This document shows, piece after piece, positions 1-11,000 of a stretch of 64,000 bases of DNA. The position numbers were made by a program, and so were the translations under genes. The notes beneath the pieces are model-generated. The model was not told the origin of the DNA. It did not search any database and worked only from the letters and a program-made list of their open reading frames with translations. Each line of letters begins with the position of its first letter. Positions within the stretch are counted from its first letter, which is position 1. Origin of the DNA: Pleodorina starrii (Eukaryota > Chlorophyta > Chlorophyceae > Chlamydomonadales > Volvocaceae); contig BRXU01000021.1 in assembly GCA_030267565.1 (NCBI GenBank), forward strand, positions 731,501-795,500, written 5' to 3'.

Positions 1-1097
1 CCGTTCCACCCTGCACAAGAAGCAAGGGCGAGCCGGTGAACACTCAAGGCAGCAAAGGTCAACGACGGGGTTGCCGACTGGTGGTCGGCTGGTTTGGGTA
101 CGGCAGGGAAAGCCGGGCATGGAAGGCACTGCAGGTCAGGGGAACGGCGTGTCCTCGGGTTCCTCCAATTGAGCTGCATTGCCCCGCTGTGTGCACGTAC
201 CTCTCCGCCCCCCGCACCGTCCCATCCCACCTGGTATGTGCTTCCTCCTGCACGCCAGTCGGCCGGGCTAGCTGCTGCCGTGTCCATCCGTTCCACCCTG
301 CACAAGAAGCAAGGGCGAGCCGGTGAACACGCAAGGCAGCAAAGGTCAACGACGGGGTTGCCGACTGGTGGCGGGCTGGGTTGGGTACGGCAGGGAAAGC
401 CGGGCATGGAAGGCACTGCAGGTCAGGGGAACGGCATGTCCTCGGGTTCCTCCAATTGGGCTGCATTGCCCCAGACATTCGGCTGCTGAGCTCACGTACC
501 TCTCCGCCCCCCGCGCCGTCCCGTCCCACCTGGTATGCGCCTGCTCGGTCGTGCCGGTCAGCCGGGCTAGCTGCTGCCGTGTCCATCCGTTCCACCCTGC
601 ACAAGAAGCAAGGGCGAGCCGGTGAACACGCAAGGCAGCAAAGGTCAACGACGGGGTTGCCGACTGGTGGCCGGCTGGGTTGATTGGGTACGGCAGGAAA
701 AGCCGGGCATGGAAGGCACTGCACGTCAGGGGAACGGCGTGTCCTCGGGTTCCTCCAATTGAGCTGCATTGCCCCGCTGTGCGCACGTACCTCTCCGTCC
801 CCCGCACCGTCCCATCCCACCTGGTATGCGCTTGCTCCTGCACGCCAGTCGGCCGGGCTAGCTGCTGCCGTGTCCATCCGTTCCACCCTGCACAAGAAGC
901 AAGGGCGAGCCGGTGAACACTCAAGGCAGCAAAGGTCAACGACGGGGTTGCCGACTGGTGGCCGGCTGGTTTGGGTACGGCAGGGAAAGCCGGGCATGGA
1001 AGGCACTGCACGTCAGGGGAACGGTGTGTCCTCGGGTTCCTCCAATTGAGCTGCATTGCCCCGCTGTGTGCACGTACCTCTCCGCCCCCCGCACCGT
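1..1097. repeat. ~290 bp tandem repeat, 3.8 copies
   Basis: Four head-to-tail copies start at 1, 288, 587 and 878 (periods 287, 299, 291) with the shared start CCGTTCCACCCTGCAC. The second copy has about 12 extra bases near 473-490. The fourth stops at 1097, where LINE 3'UTR sequence starts without a gap, so the array was broken by or joined to the LINE cluster. Open frames exist on both strands, but they follow the repeat period and resemble no protein. It could be a small satellite or a LINE 5'UTR-type monomer array; nothing shows which. Confidence 0.85.
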
Positions 1098-1494
1098 GGC
1101 AGGTGCGGTTCGGAGGCTGCTGTCTTGAGGGGTCGCCCCCTGTGTGGGGTCTGTGGGTGTTTTGTCGCTGGCGCTCTCGTGCCTTGGTCTCTGACCCGGC
1201 GGTGCTGCCCCTGCGGCCTGGAGGGGGGGGTTCTTTGGAGTGGGGTGCGTGTGGCGCCGGGGGGTCTGGGGAGGGTTTCGGGGGGGGACTGGGGAGGGGC
1301 GGGGGGGCTTCGGTGCAGGGTTGGTGTGGTGCAGGCCGCCGTGGGAGGCAGGTGCGGTTCGGGGGTCGCCCCCAGGGTGGGGTCTGCGGGTGTCTTGTCG
1401 CCGGCACGCTTGTGCCCTGGCTTCCAGCCAGGCAGTGTTGCCCCTGCTGCGCCCGTGGGGGTTCTTGGGAGCCGGGGGGACGTGGGAGTGAGGT
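1098..1494 (+). mobile_element. LINE 3'UTR, upstream piece of an interrupted copy
   Basis: This matches the G-rich first third of the LINE 3'UTR (compare 32597-32990). It belongs to the copy that resumes at 3437 and ends at the poly(A) at 4309-4317. The break is a nested LINE insertion, proven by the 15 bp TSD ACGTGGGAGTGAGGT at 1480-1494 and again at 3422-3436. Confidence 0.85.
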
Positions 1495-3421
1495 CTTGGC
1501 TGTGGGCGGTCTGGGGCCACTACCACAGGGCGGAGCCTGATGACCATCCGTCGGCCACGGTGGTGGGCTGCGTCATTGGGGAGCTGCAGCGTCTCATGAG
1601 GGCACATTTCAGCATGGCGGCGCTCTCCGAGGACACTCTGGCGGGGCTGCCCCGGGGCCACATCACAGCACAGCTGAAGCCCGGCCGGCTGGATGCCTTC
1701 GAAGCCTCCTGGGCGCATGAAGGCGTCCTCTGCTCCGTGCAGCGGGTGGCTGGCAGCAGCCCGCGTCTGCAGGTTCATCTGTCCCGGGTGGCCCCGGTCC
1801 CAGCACCACAGGCACCCGCCGGGGGCGCCCAGGCAGCACAGCAGGTCTCCCCATCCGGGTCAGCCATCAGCGCCCAGCCCAGCCAGGCAGCAGCTCAGCT
1901 GACAGGGCAGCCGGGGCCGTCGTGAGCGGGGTGTTGGGAGTGGGGGATCTCGGTGTCTGAGGTCCTTAGGGTGCGAGGGGCCTCGAGGGTGGGGGGAGTG
2001 CGGTGCGGGTTGCCTAGGGAGGGGGGTGCGGTGCGGGGCTTGCTGTGGGTGGGGCCGGAGGGGGTCTTGGGGGTCGGGGGAGCTTAGGAGCAGGGTTGGT
2101 GTGGTGCAGGCTGCCGCGGGAGGCAGGTGCGGTTCGGAGGCTGCTGTCTTGAGGGGTCGCCCCCTGTGTGGGGTCTGTGGGTGTTTTGTCGCTGGCGCTC
2201 TCGTGCCTTGGTCTCTGACCCGGCGGTGCTGCCCCTGCGGCCTGGAGGGGGGGGTTCTTGGGAGTGGGGTGCGTGTGGCGCCGGGGGGTCTGGGGAGGGT
2301 TTCGGGGGGGGGACTGGGGAGGGGCGGGGGGGCTTCGGTGCAGGGTTGGTGTGGTGCAGGCCGCCGTTTTTTTTTTTTTTTCCGTGGGAGGCAGGTGCGG
2401 TTCGGGGGTCGCCCCCAGGGTGGGGTCTGCGGGTGTCTTGTCGCCGGCACGCTTGTGCCCTGGCTTCCAGCCAGGCAGTGTTGCCCCTGCTGCGCCCGTG
2501 GGGGTTCTTGGGAGCCGGGGGGACGTGGGAGTGAGGTTCCTGCGGTGCGGGGTGTCTTGGGAGGGAGGTGTGTCTTCGGGCCTGCTGTCTTGCGGGGACG
2601 CCCCCAGGGTGGGGTCGGTTGTTGTTTGTCTCCGGTGCGCTTGTGTGGCACCGTCCCTGCGGCTTTTGTGGCTCTGGGAGGCGGTTTCGGTGGTGCGGGG
2701 TTCTCTTCGGGCGTGCTGTGGGTTTTCTGTTTTCTCTGGTGCTCCCCGGTGGGGGGGGGGCTCGTTTGCCCTGGTTCGCTGCGGTGGTTGCCCGGTTTTG
2801 TTTGTTGTTCCTGTTGCTGTCGCCCAGGGTGTAGGGTTCGCCCCTTGGCTGTTGAGGTTGTGCAGGTTGTGGTTGTGTTGTCGCTGTGGTCGCTGTTGGG
2901 GCCTTTGCCCATCCCTGGGGCTTGTCTCCGGTGACGGGCCCTGTTGTTGGTCCGTGGTGCTGGCCCGGGTGTTGGGCCGTGGTTTTGGCCCTGGTGTTGG
3001 GCCGTGGTGTTGGCTCTGGTTTTGGGCCCTGGTGTTGGGCCCTGGTGTTGGGCTGTGGGGTTGGCCCTGGTGTTGGGCCGTGGTGTTGGCCCTGGTGTTG
3101 GGCCCTGGGGTTTGGCCCTGGTGTTGGGCCCTGGTGTTGGTTTCAGTTCCCTCCTCGGTGTCTTGGAGGTAGGGGTGGCCGTGTGTGCCGCCCGTGCAGC
3201 AGTGGCTCCTGGCCCCTTGCTGCCCCCGTCCCTGTCCCTGTCCTGTCTGCGAGTTTAGGCGTTGCTTGGCTTTTTCTCTCTCCTTGGCTCCTTGCGGTGG
3301 TTTTTTGGGCTTCTTGCCAGGCTGTTGTGGCTTGCCGGTCTTGCTCGGCTTGCCCGTTGGGCTTCGCTTTCCCAGTCCTTGTAACGTCCCTCGCAGAAAA
3401 AAAAAAAAAAAAAAAAAAAAA
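1495..3421 (+). mobile_element. 5'-truncated LINE copy with 15 bp TSD
   Basis: A LINE insertion that starts inside the ORF2 C-terminal region. 1495-1925 encodes the last ~143 residues of ORF2 in frame to the normal stop, followed by a 3'UTR (1926-3396) and a 25 nt poly(A). It sits between direct copies of ACGTGGGAGTGAGGT (1480-1494, 3422-3436), the mark of target-primed reverse transcription. The host is another LINE 3'UTR. The 3'UTR carries an internal pure poly(T) insertion at 2367-2381. It encodes no endonuclease or reverse transcriptase, so it is a dead copy. Confidence 0.9.
2367..2381 (-). mobile_element. poly(T)-only insertion in LINE 3'UTR
   Basis: Fifteen T residues interrupt a 3'UTR that is continuous in other copies (for example 32838-32846). 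The flanking CCG is repeated on both sides, as a 3 bp TSD would be. The copy at 23133-25305 has 13 T at the same site, flanked by GCCG. I read it as an insertion of only the poly(A) tail in minus orientation. Sequencing slippage is less likely because a flanking duplication is present. Confidence 0.6.
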
Positions 3422-3436
3422 ACGTGGGAGTGAGGT

Positions 3437-4317
3437 TCCTGCGGTGCGGGGTGTCTTGGGAGGGAGGTGTGTCTTCGGGCCTGCTGTCTTGCGGGGACGC
3501 CCCCAGGGTGGGGTCGGTTGTTGTTTGTCTCCGGTGCGCTTGTGTGGCACCGTCCCTGCGGCTTTTGTGGCTCTGGGAGGCGGTTTCGGTGGTGCGGGGT
3601 TCTCTTCGGGCGTGCTGTGGTTTTCCTGTTTCCTCTTGTGCTCCCCGGCGGGGGGGGGCTTGTCCGCCCTGGTTCGCCGTGGCGGTTGCCCGGTTTTGTT
3701 TGCCGTTCCTGTTGCTGTCGTCCTGGGTGTAGGGTTCGCCCCTTGGCTGTTGAGGTTGAGCAGGTTGTGGTTGTGTTGTCGCTGTGGTCGCTGTTGGGGC
3801 CTTTGCCCGGCCCTGGGGTTTGTCCTCGGTGACGGGCCCTGTTGTTGGTCAGTGGTGCTGGCCCGGGTGTTGGGCCGTGGTTTTTGCCCTGGTGTTGGGC
3901 CGTGGTGTTGGCTCTGGTTTTGGGCCCTGGTGTTGGGCCCTGGTGTTGGGCCCTGGTGTTGGGCTGTGGGGTTGGCCCTGGTGTTGGGCCGTGGTGTTGG
4001 CCCTGGTGTTGGGCCCTGGGGTTTGGCCCTGGTGTTGGGCCCTGGTGTTGGTTTCGGTTCCCTCCTCGGTGTCTTGGAGGAAGGGGCGGCCGTGTGTGCC
4101 GCCCGTGCAGCAGTGGCTCCTGGCCTCTTGCTGCCCCCGTCCCTGTCCCTGTCCTGTCTGCGAGTTTAGGCATTGCTTGGCTTTTTCTCTCTCCTCGGCT
4201 CCTTGCGGTGGTTTCTTGGGCTTCTTGCCAGGTTGTTGTGGCTTGCCGGTCTTGCTCGGCTTGCCCTTTGGGCTTCGCTTTCCCAGTCCTTGTAACGTCC
4301 CTCGCAGGAAAAAAAAA
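3437..4317 (+). mobile_element. LINE 3'UTR end with poly(A), subtype B
   Basis: Downstream half of the copy begun at 1098. It holds the GTGTTGGGCCCTG minisatellite (about 3838-4050), the TGTAA signal and a short A9 tail at 4309-4317. Diagnostic differences (for example TGGTCAGTGGTGCTGG in place of TGGTCCGTGGTGCTGG, and GGAAGGGGCGG in place of GGTAGGGGTGG) separate this subtype B from the subtype A of the intact copies. Confidence 0.85.
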
Positions 4318-6109
4318 GCATGGCGGCGCTCTCCGAGGACACTCTGACGGGGCTGCCCCGGGGCCACATCACAGCGCAGCTGAAGCCCGGCCGGTTGGAT
4401 GCCTTCGAAGCCTCCTGGGCGCATGAAGGCGTCCTCTGCTCCGTACAGCGGGTGGCTGGCAGCAGCCCGCGTCTGCAGGTTTATCTGTCCCGGGTGGCCC
4501 CGGTCCCAGCACCACAGGCATCCGCCGGGGGCGCCCAGGCAGCACAGCAGGTCTCCCCATCCGGGTCAGCCATCAGCGCCCAGCCCAGCCAGGCAGCAGC
4601 TCAGCTGACAGGGCAGCCGGGGCCGTCGTGAGCGGGGTGTTGGGAGTTGGGGGTCTCGGTGTCTGAGGTTCTTCGGGTGCGAGGGGCCTCGAGGGTGGGG
4701 GGAGTGCGGTGCGGGTTGCCTAGGGAGGGGGGTGCGGTGCGGGGCTTGCTGTGGGTGGGGCCTGAGGGGGTCTTGGGGGTCGGGGGAGCTTCGGAGCAGG
4801 GGTGGTGTGGTGCAGGCTGCCGTGGGAGGCAGGTGCGGTTCGGGGGCTGCTGTCTTGAGGGTGTTTTGTCGCAGGCGCTCTTGTGCTCTGGTCTCCGACC
4901 CGGCGGTGCTCTCCCTGCGGCCTGGAGGGGGTTTTTGGGGGACGGGGAGTCTTGGGAAGTGGGTGCGCGCGGCGCGGGGGGGTCTGGGGAGGGTTTCGGA
5001 GGGGGTCTGGGGAGGGGCAGGGGGGCTTCGGTGCAGGGTTGGTGCGGTGCAGGCTGCCGTGGGAGGCAGGTGCGGTTCGGGGGTCGCTGTCTGGAGGGGA
5101 CGCCCCCAGGGTGGGGTCTGCGGGAGTCTTGTCGCCGGCGCTCTTGTGCCCTGGCTTCCAGCCAGGCGGTGCTGCCCCTGCTGCGCCCGTGTGGGTTCTT
5201 GGGAGCCGGGGGGCCGCGGGAGTGCGGTTCCTGCGGTGTGGGGTGTCTTGGGAGGGAGGTGTGTCTTGGGGCCTGCTGTCTTGCGGGGACGCCCCCAGGG
5301 TGGGGTCGGTTGTTGTTTGTCTCTGGTGCGCTTCGTGTGGCGCCGTCCCTGCGGCTTTTGTGGCTCTGGGAGGCGGTTTAGGTGGTGCGGGGTTCTCTTC
5401 GGGCGTGCTGTGGTTTTCCTGTTTCCTCTGGTGCTCCCCGGCGGGGGGGGCTTGTCCGCCCTGGTTCGCTGTGGCGGTTGCCCGGTTTTGTTTGCCGTTC
5501 CTGTTGCTGTCGCCCTGGGTGTAGGGTTCGCCCCTTGGCTGTTGAGGTTGTGCAGGTTGTGGTTGTGTTGTCGCTGTGGTCGCTGTTGGGGCCTTTGCCC
5601 GGCCCTGGGGTTTGTCCTCGGTGACGGGCCCTGTTGTTGGTCAGTGGTGCTGGCCCGGGTGTTGGGCCGTGGTTTTTGCCCTGGTGTTGGGCCGTGGTGT
5701 TGGCTCTGGTTTTGGGCCCTGGTGTTGGGCCCTGGTGTTGGGCCCTGGTGTTGGGCTGTGGGGTTGGCCCTGGTGTTGGGCCGTGGTGTTGGCCCTGGTG
5801 TTGGGCCCTGGGGTTTGGCCCTGGTGTTGGGCCCTGGTGTTGGTTTCGGTTCCCTCCTCGGTGTCTTGGAGGAAGGGGCGGCCGTGTGTGCCGCCCGTGC
5901 AGCAGTGGCTCCTGGCCTCTTGCTGCCCCCGTCCCTGTCCCTGTCCTGTCTGCGAGTTTAGGCATTGCTTGGCTTTTTCTCTCTCCTCGGCTCCTTGCGG
6001 TGGTTTCTTGGGCTTCTTGCCAGGTTGTTGTGGCTTGCCGGTCTTGCTCGGCTTGCCCTTTGGGCTTCGCTTTCCCAGTCCTTGTAACGTCCCTCGCAGG
6101 AAAAAAAAA
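4318..6109 (+). mobile_element. 5'-truncated LINE copy, tandem unit 1
   Basis: Begins inside ORF2 at GCATGGCGGCGCTCTCC. 4320-4631 encodes the last 103 residues of ORF2 to the normal stop; a subtype B 3'UTR and an A9 tail (6101-6109) follow. Its left neighbour is the tail of the previous copy, and its right neighbour is a second copy with exactly the same 5' truncation point, 1792 bp away. One insertion followed by unequal exchange between 3' ends explains this better than two independent truncations at one base. Confidence 0.85.
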
Positions 6110-7670
6110 GCATGGCGGCGCTCTCCGAGGACACTCTGACGGGGCTGCCCCGGGGCCACATCACAGCGCAGCTGAAGCCCGGCCGGTTGGATGCCTTCGA
6201 AGCCTCCTGGGCGCATGAAGGCGTCCTCTGCTCCGTACAGCGGGTGGCTGGCAGCAGCCCGCGTCTGCAGGTTTATCTGTCCCGGGTGGCCCCGGTCCCA
6301 GCACCACAGGCATCCGCCGGGGGCGCCCAGGCAGCACAGCAGGTCTCCCCATCCGGGTCAGCCATCAGCGCCCAGCCCAGCCAGGCAGCAGCTCAGCTGA
6401 CAGGGCAGCCGGGGCCGTCGTGAGCGGGGTGTTGGGAGTTGGGGGTCTCGGTGTCTGAGGTTCTTCGGGTGCGAGGGGCCTCGAGGGTGGGGGGAGTGCG
6501 GTGCGGGTTGCCTAGGGAGGGGGGTGCGGTGCGGGGCTTGCTGTGGGTGGGGCCTGAGGGGGTCTTGGGGGTCGGGGGAGCTTCGGAGCAGGGGTGGTGT
6601 GGTGCAGGCTGCCGTGGGAGGCAGGTGCGGTTCGGGGGCTGCTGTCTTGAGGGTGTTTTGTCGCAGGCGCTCTTGTGCTCTGGTCTCCGACCCGGCGGTG
6701 CTCTCCCTGCGGCCTGGAGGGGGTTTTTGGGGGACGGGGAGTCTTGGGAGTGGGGTGCGCGCGGCGCGGGGGGGTCTGGGGAGGGTTTCGGAGGGGGTCT
6801 GGGGAGGGGCAGGGGGGCTTCGGTGCAGGGTTGGTGCGGTGCAGGCTGCCGTGGGAGGCAGGTGCGGTTCGGGGGTCGCTGTCTGGAGGGGACGCCCCCA
6901 GGGTGGGGTCTGCGGGAGTCTTGTCGCCGGCGCTCTTGTGCCCTGGCTTCCAGCCAGGCGGTGCTGCCCCTGCTGCGCCCGTGTGGGTTCTTGGGAGCCG
7001 GGGGGCCGCGGGAGTGCGGTTCCTGCGGTGTGGGGTGTCTTGGGAGGGAGGTGTGTCTTGGGGCCTGCTGTCTTGCGGGGACGCCCCCAGGGTGGGGTCG
7101 GTTGTTGTTTGTCTCTGGTGCGCTTCGTGTGGCGCCGTCCCTGCGGCTTTTGTGGCTCTGGGAGGCGGTTTAGGTGGTGCGGGGTTCTCTTCGGGCGTGC
7201 TGTGGTTTTCCTGTTTCCTCTGGTGCTCCCCGGCGGGGGGGGCTTGTCCGCCCTGGTTCGCTGTGGCGGTTGCCCGGTTTTGTTTGCCGTTCCTGTTGCT
7301 GTCGCCCTGGGTGTAGGGTTCGCCCCTTGGCTGTTGAGGTTGTGCAGGTTGTGGTTGTGTTGTCGCTGTGGTCGCTGTTGGGGCCTTTGCCCGGCCCTGG
7401 GGTTTGTCCCCGGTGACGGGCCCTGTTGTTGGTCAGTGGTGCTGGCCCGGGTGTTGGGCCGTGGTTTTTGCCCTGGTGTTGGGCCGTGGTGTTGGCTCTG
7501 GTTTTGGGCCCTGGTGTTGGGCCCTGGTGTTGGGCTGTGGGGTTGGCCCTGGTGTTGGGCCGTGGTGTTTGCCCTGGTGTTGGGCTGTGGGGTTGGCCCT
7601 GGTGTTGGGCCGTGGTGTTGGCCCTGGTGTTGGGCCCTGGGGTTTGGCCCTGGTGTTGGGCCCTGGTGTT
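6110..7670 (+). mobile_element. 5'-truncated LINE copy, tandem unit 2
   Basis: Near-identical duplicate of 4318-6109, including the ORF2 tail (6112-6423). It differs by a few bases and by an enlarged GTGTTGGGCCCTG minisatellite (7430-7670). It never reaches its own 3' end: at 7669-7677 it runs into a poly(T) and an inverted LINE tail. So this unit is broken at the palindrome. Confidence 0.8.
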
Positions 7671-7979
7671 TTTTTTTCTGCGAGGGACGTTACAAGGACT
7701 GGGAAAGCGAAGCCCAACGGGCAAGCTGAGCAGGGCCCAACACCAGGGTGAAACCCCAGGGCCCAACACCAGGGCCAACACCACGGCCCAACACCAGGGC
7801 CAACCCCACAGCCCAACACCAGGGCCAACACCACGGCCCAACACCAGGGCCAACCCCACAGCCCAACACCAGGGCCCAACACCAGGGCCCAAAACCAGAG
7901 CCAACACCACGGCCCAACACCAGGGCAAAAACCACGGCCCAACACCCGGGCCAGCACCACTGACCAACAACAGGGCCCG
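7418..7979. repeat. ~250 bp-armed palindrome of LINE minisatellite
   Basis: The plus-strand minisatellite arm (7418-7670) is the reverse complement of 7733-7979, including the ends GGGCCCTGTTGTTGGTCAG and CTGACCAACAACAGGGCCC. The spacer of about 60 bp is a minus-strand LINE 3' end: poly(T) 7669-7677, then CTGCGAGGGACGTTACAAGG onward. Both strands therefore read almost the same open frame. A LINE-tail insertion next to an inverted duplication gives this layout, and such a structure can extrude as a hairpin. Confidence 0.8.
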
Positions 7980-8060
7980 GCCTCCCGCGGCAGCCTGCAC
8001 CACACCACCCCTGCTCCGAAGCTCCCCCGACCCCCAAGACCCCCTCAGGCCCCACCCCCA
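7733..8060 (-). mobile_element. Inverted LINE 3'UTR fragment
   Basis: Minus-strand minisatellite (7733-7979) joined directly to the early, G-rich part of the subtype B 3'UTR (7980-8060, reverse complement of about 4750-4830). The sequence normally between them is deleted. It abuts the satellite array at 8061. Confidence 0.75.
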
Positions 8061-11000
8061 GTCTGGAAGGCCATCAGATGGCCCGGAAGGCCGTTTGAGA
8101 GCCCCAGAACGCCTTTGGAGGGTCCGGGAGGCCTTCAGAAGGCCCGGCAGGCCCTCGGGGGGCCCGGAAGCAGTTCGGAGGGCCCGTGAGGCCTTCATAG
8201 GGCCCGGAATACCGTCGGAGGGACCGGAAGGCAATTGGGGAGCCCGGAAGGCTTTCTGTGGGATGGAAGCCTTTGGAAAGTCTGGAAGGCGATCAGACGG
8301 CCCGGAAGGCCGTTTCGAGAGCCCCAGAACACCTTGGGGGGTCCGGAAGGCCTTCCGAAGGCCCGGCAGGCCCTCGGGGGGCCCGGAAGCAGCTCAGAGG
8401 GCACGTGAGGCCTTCAAAGGGCCCGGATTACCGTCGGAGGGACCGGAAGGCAATTGGGGAGCCCGGAAGGCTTTCTGTGGGCTGGAAGCCTTTGGAAGGT
8501 CTGGAAGGCGATCAGATGGCCCGGAAGGCCGTTTTGAGAGCCCCAGAACGCCTTTGGAGGGTCCGGAAGGCCTTCAGAAGGCCCGGCCGGCCCTCGGGGG
8601 GCCCGGAAGCCGTTTAGAGGTCCCGTGAGGCCTTCAAAGGGTCCGGAATACCGTCGGAGGAACCAGAAGGCACTTGGGGAGCCCGGAAGGCTTTCTGTGG
8701 GATGGAAGCCTTTGGAAAGTCTGGAAGGCGATCAGACGGCCCGGAAGGCCGTTTCGAGAGCCCCAGAACGCCTTGGGGGGTCCGGAAGGCCTTCCGAAGG
8801 CCCGGCAGGCCCTCGGGGTGCCCGGAAGCAATTCGGAGGGCCCATGAGGCCTTCAAAGGGCCCGGAATACCGTCGGAGGGACCGGAAGGCAATTGGGGAG
8901 CCCGGAAAGCTTTCTGTGGGCTGGAAGCCTATGGAAAATCTGGAAGGCGATCAGACGGCCCGGACGGCCGTTTGAGAGCCCCAGAAGCCTTTGGAGGGTT
9001 CGGAAGGACTCCAGAAGGCCCGGCAGGCCCTCGGGGGGCCCGGAAGCAGTTCGGAGGTCCCGTGAGGCCTTCAAAGGGCCCGGAATACCGTCGGAGGGAC
9101 CGGAAGGCATTTGGGGAGCCCGGAAGGCTTTCTGTGGGGAGGGAAGCCTTTGGAAAGTCGGAAAGGCGATCAGACGGCCCGGAAGGCCGTTTTGAGAGCC
9201 CCAGAACGCCTTTGGAGGGTCCGGAAGGCCTTCAGAAGGCCCGGCCGGCCCTCGGGGGGCCCGGAAGCCGTTTAGAGGTCCCGTGAGGCCTTCAAAGGGT
9301 CCGGAATACCGTCGGAGGAACCAGAAGGCACTTGGGGAGCCCGGAAGGCTTTCTGTGGGATGGAAGCCTTTGGAAAGTCTGGAAGGCGATCAGACGGCCC
9401 GGAAGGCCGTTTCGAGAGCCCCAGAACGCCTTGGGGGGTCCGGAAGGCCTTCCGAAGGCCCGGCAGGCCCTCGGGGTGCCCGGAAGCAATTCGGAGGGCC
9501 CATGAGGCCTTCAAAGGGCCCGGAATACCGTCGGAGGGACCGGAAGGCAATTGGGGAGCCCGGAAAGCTTTCTGTGGGCTGGAAGCCTATGGAAAATCTG
9601 GAAGGCGATCAGACGGCCCGGAAGGCCGTTTGAGAGCCCCAGAAGCCTTTGGAGGGTTCGGAAGGACTCCAGAAGGCCCGGCAGGCCCTCGGGGGGCCCG
9701 GAAGCAGTTCGGAGGTCCCGTGAGGCCTTCAAAGGGCCCGGAATACCGTCGGAGGGACCGGAAGGCATTTGGGGAGCCCGGAAGGCTTTCTGTGGGGAGG
9801 GAAGCCTTTGGAAAGTCGGAAAGGCGATCAGACGGCCCGGAAGGCCGTTTGAGAGCCCCAGAACGCCTTGGGGGGTCCGGAAGGCCTTCCGAAGGCCCGG
9901 CAGGCCCTCGGGGGGCCCGGAAGCAGTTCGGAGGGCCCGTGAGGCCTTCAAAGGGCCCGGATTACCGTCGGAGGGACCGGAAGGCAATTGGGGAGCCCGG
10001 AAGGCTTTCTGTGGGCTGGAAGCCTTTGGAAGGTCTGGAAGGCGATCAGATGGCCCGGAAGGCCGCTTTGAGAGCCCCAGAACGCCTTTGGAGGGTCCGG
10101 AAGGCCTTCAGAAGGCCCGGCCGGCCCTCGGGGGGCCCGGAAGCCGTTTAGAGGTCCCGTGAGGCCTTCAAAGGGTCCGGAATACCGTCGGAGGAACCAG
10201 AAGGCACTTGGGGAGCCCGGAAGGCTTTCTGTGGGATGGAAGCCTTTGGAAAGTCTGGAAGGCGATCAGACGGCCCGGAAGGCCGTTTCGAGAGCCCCAG
10301 AACGCCTTGGGGGGTCCGGAAGGCCTTCCGAAGGCCCGGCAGGCCCTCGGGGGGCCCGGAAGCAATTCGGAGGGCCCGTGAGGCCTTCAAAGGGCCCGGA
10401 ATACCGTCGGAGGGACCGGAAGGCAATTGGGGAGCCCGGAAAGCTTTCTGTGGGCTGGAAGCCTATGGAAAATCTGGAAGGCGATCAGACGGCCCGGAAG
10501 GCCGTTTGAGAGCCCCAGAAGCCTTTGGAGGGTTCGGAAGGACTCCAGAAGGCCCGGCAGGCCCTCGGGGGGCCCGGAAGCAGTTCGGAGGGCCCGTGAG
10601 GCCTTCAAAGGGCCCGGAATACCGTCGGAGGAACCAGAAGGCACTTGGGGAGCCCGGAAGGCTTTCTGTGGGCTGGAAGCCTATGGAAAATCTGGAAGGC
10701 GATCAGACGGCCCGGAAGGCCGTTTGAGAGCCCCAGAAGCCTTTGGAGGGTTCGGAAGGACTCCAGAAGGCCCGGCAGGCCCTCGGGGGGCCCGGATGCA
10801 GTTCGGAGGGCCCGTGAGGCCTTCAAAGGGCCCGGAATACCGTCGGAGGGACCGGAAGGCATTTGGGGAGCCCGGAAGGCTTTCTGTGGGGAGGGAAGCC
10901 TTTGGAAAGTCTGGAAGGCGATCAGACGGCCCGGAAGGCCGTTTGAGAGCCCCAGAACGCCTTGGGGGGTCCGGAAGGCCTTCTGAAGGCCCGGCAGGCC

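Noticed and set aside
1530..1545. Hammerhead ribozyme-like CTGATGA
   Set aside because: It is coding sequence of ORF2 (encoding EPDDHP) without matching helices or a GAAA partner.
2014..4173. Long minus-strand frame rich in Pro, Gln and Thr, and plus-strand Gly/Trp/Cys frames in the LINE 3'UTR
   Set aside because: They follow the G-rich tract and the GTGTTGGGCCCTG minisatellite, lie after the ORF2 stop, and appear in every 3'UTR copy on both strands.
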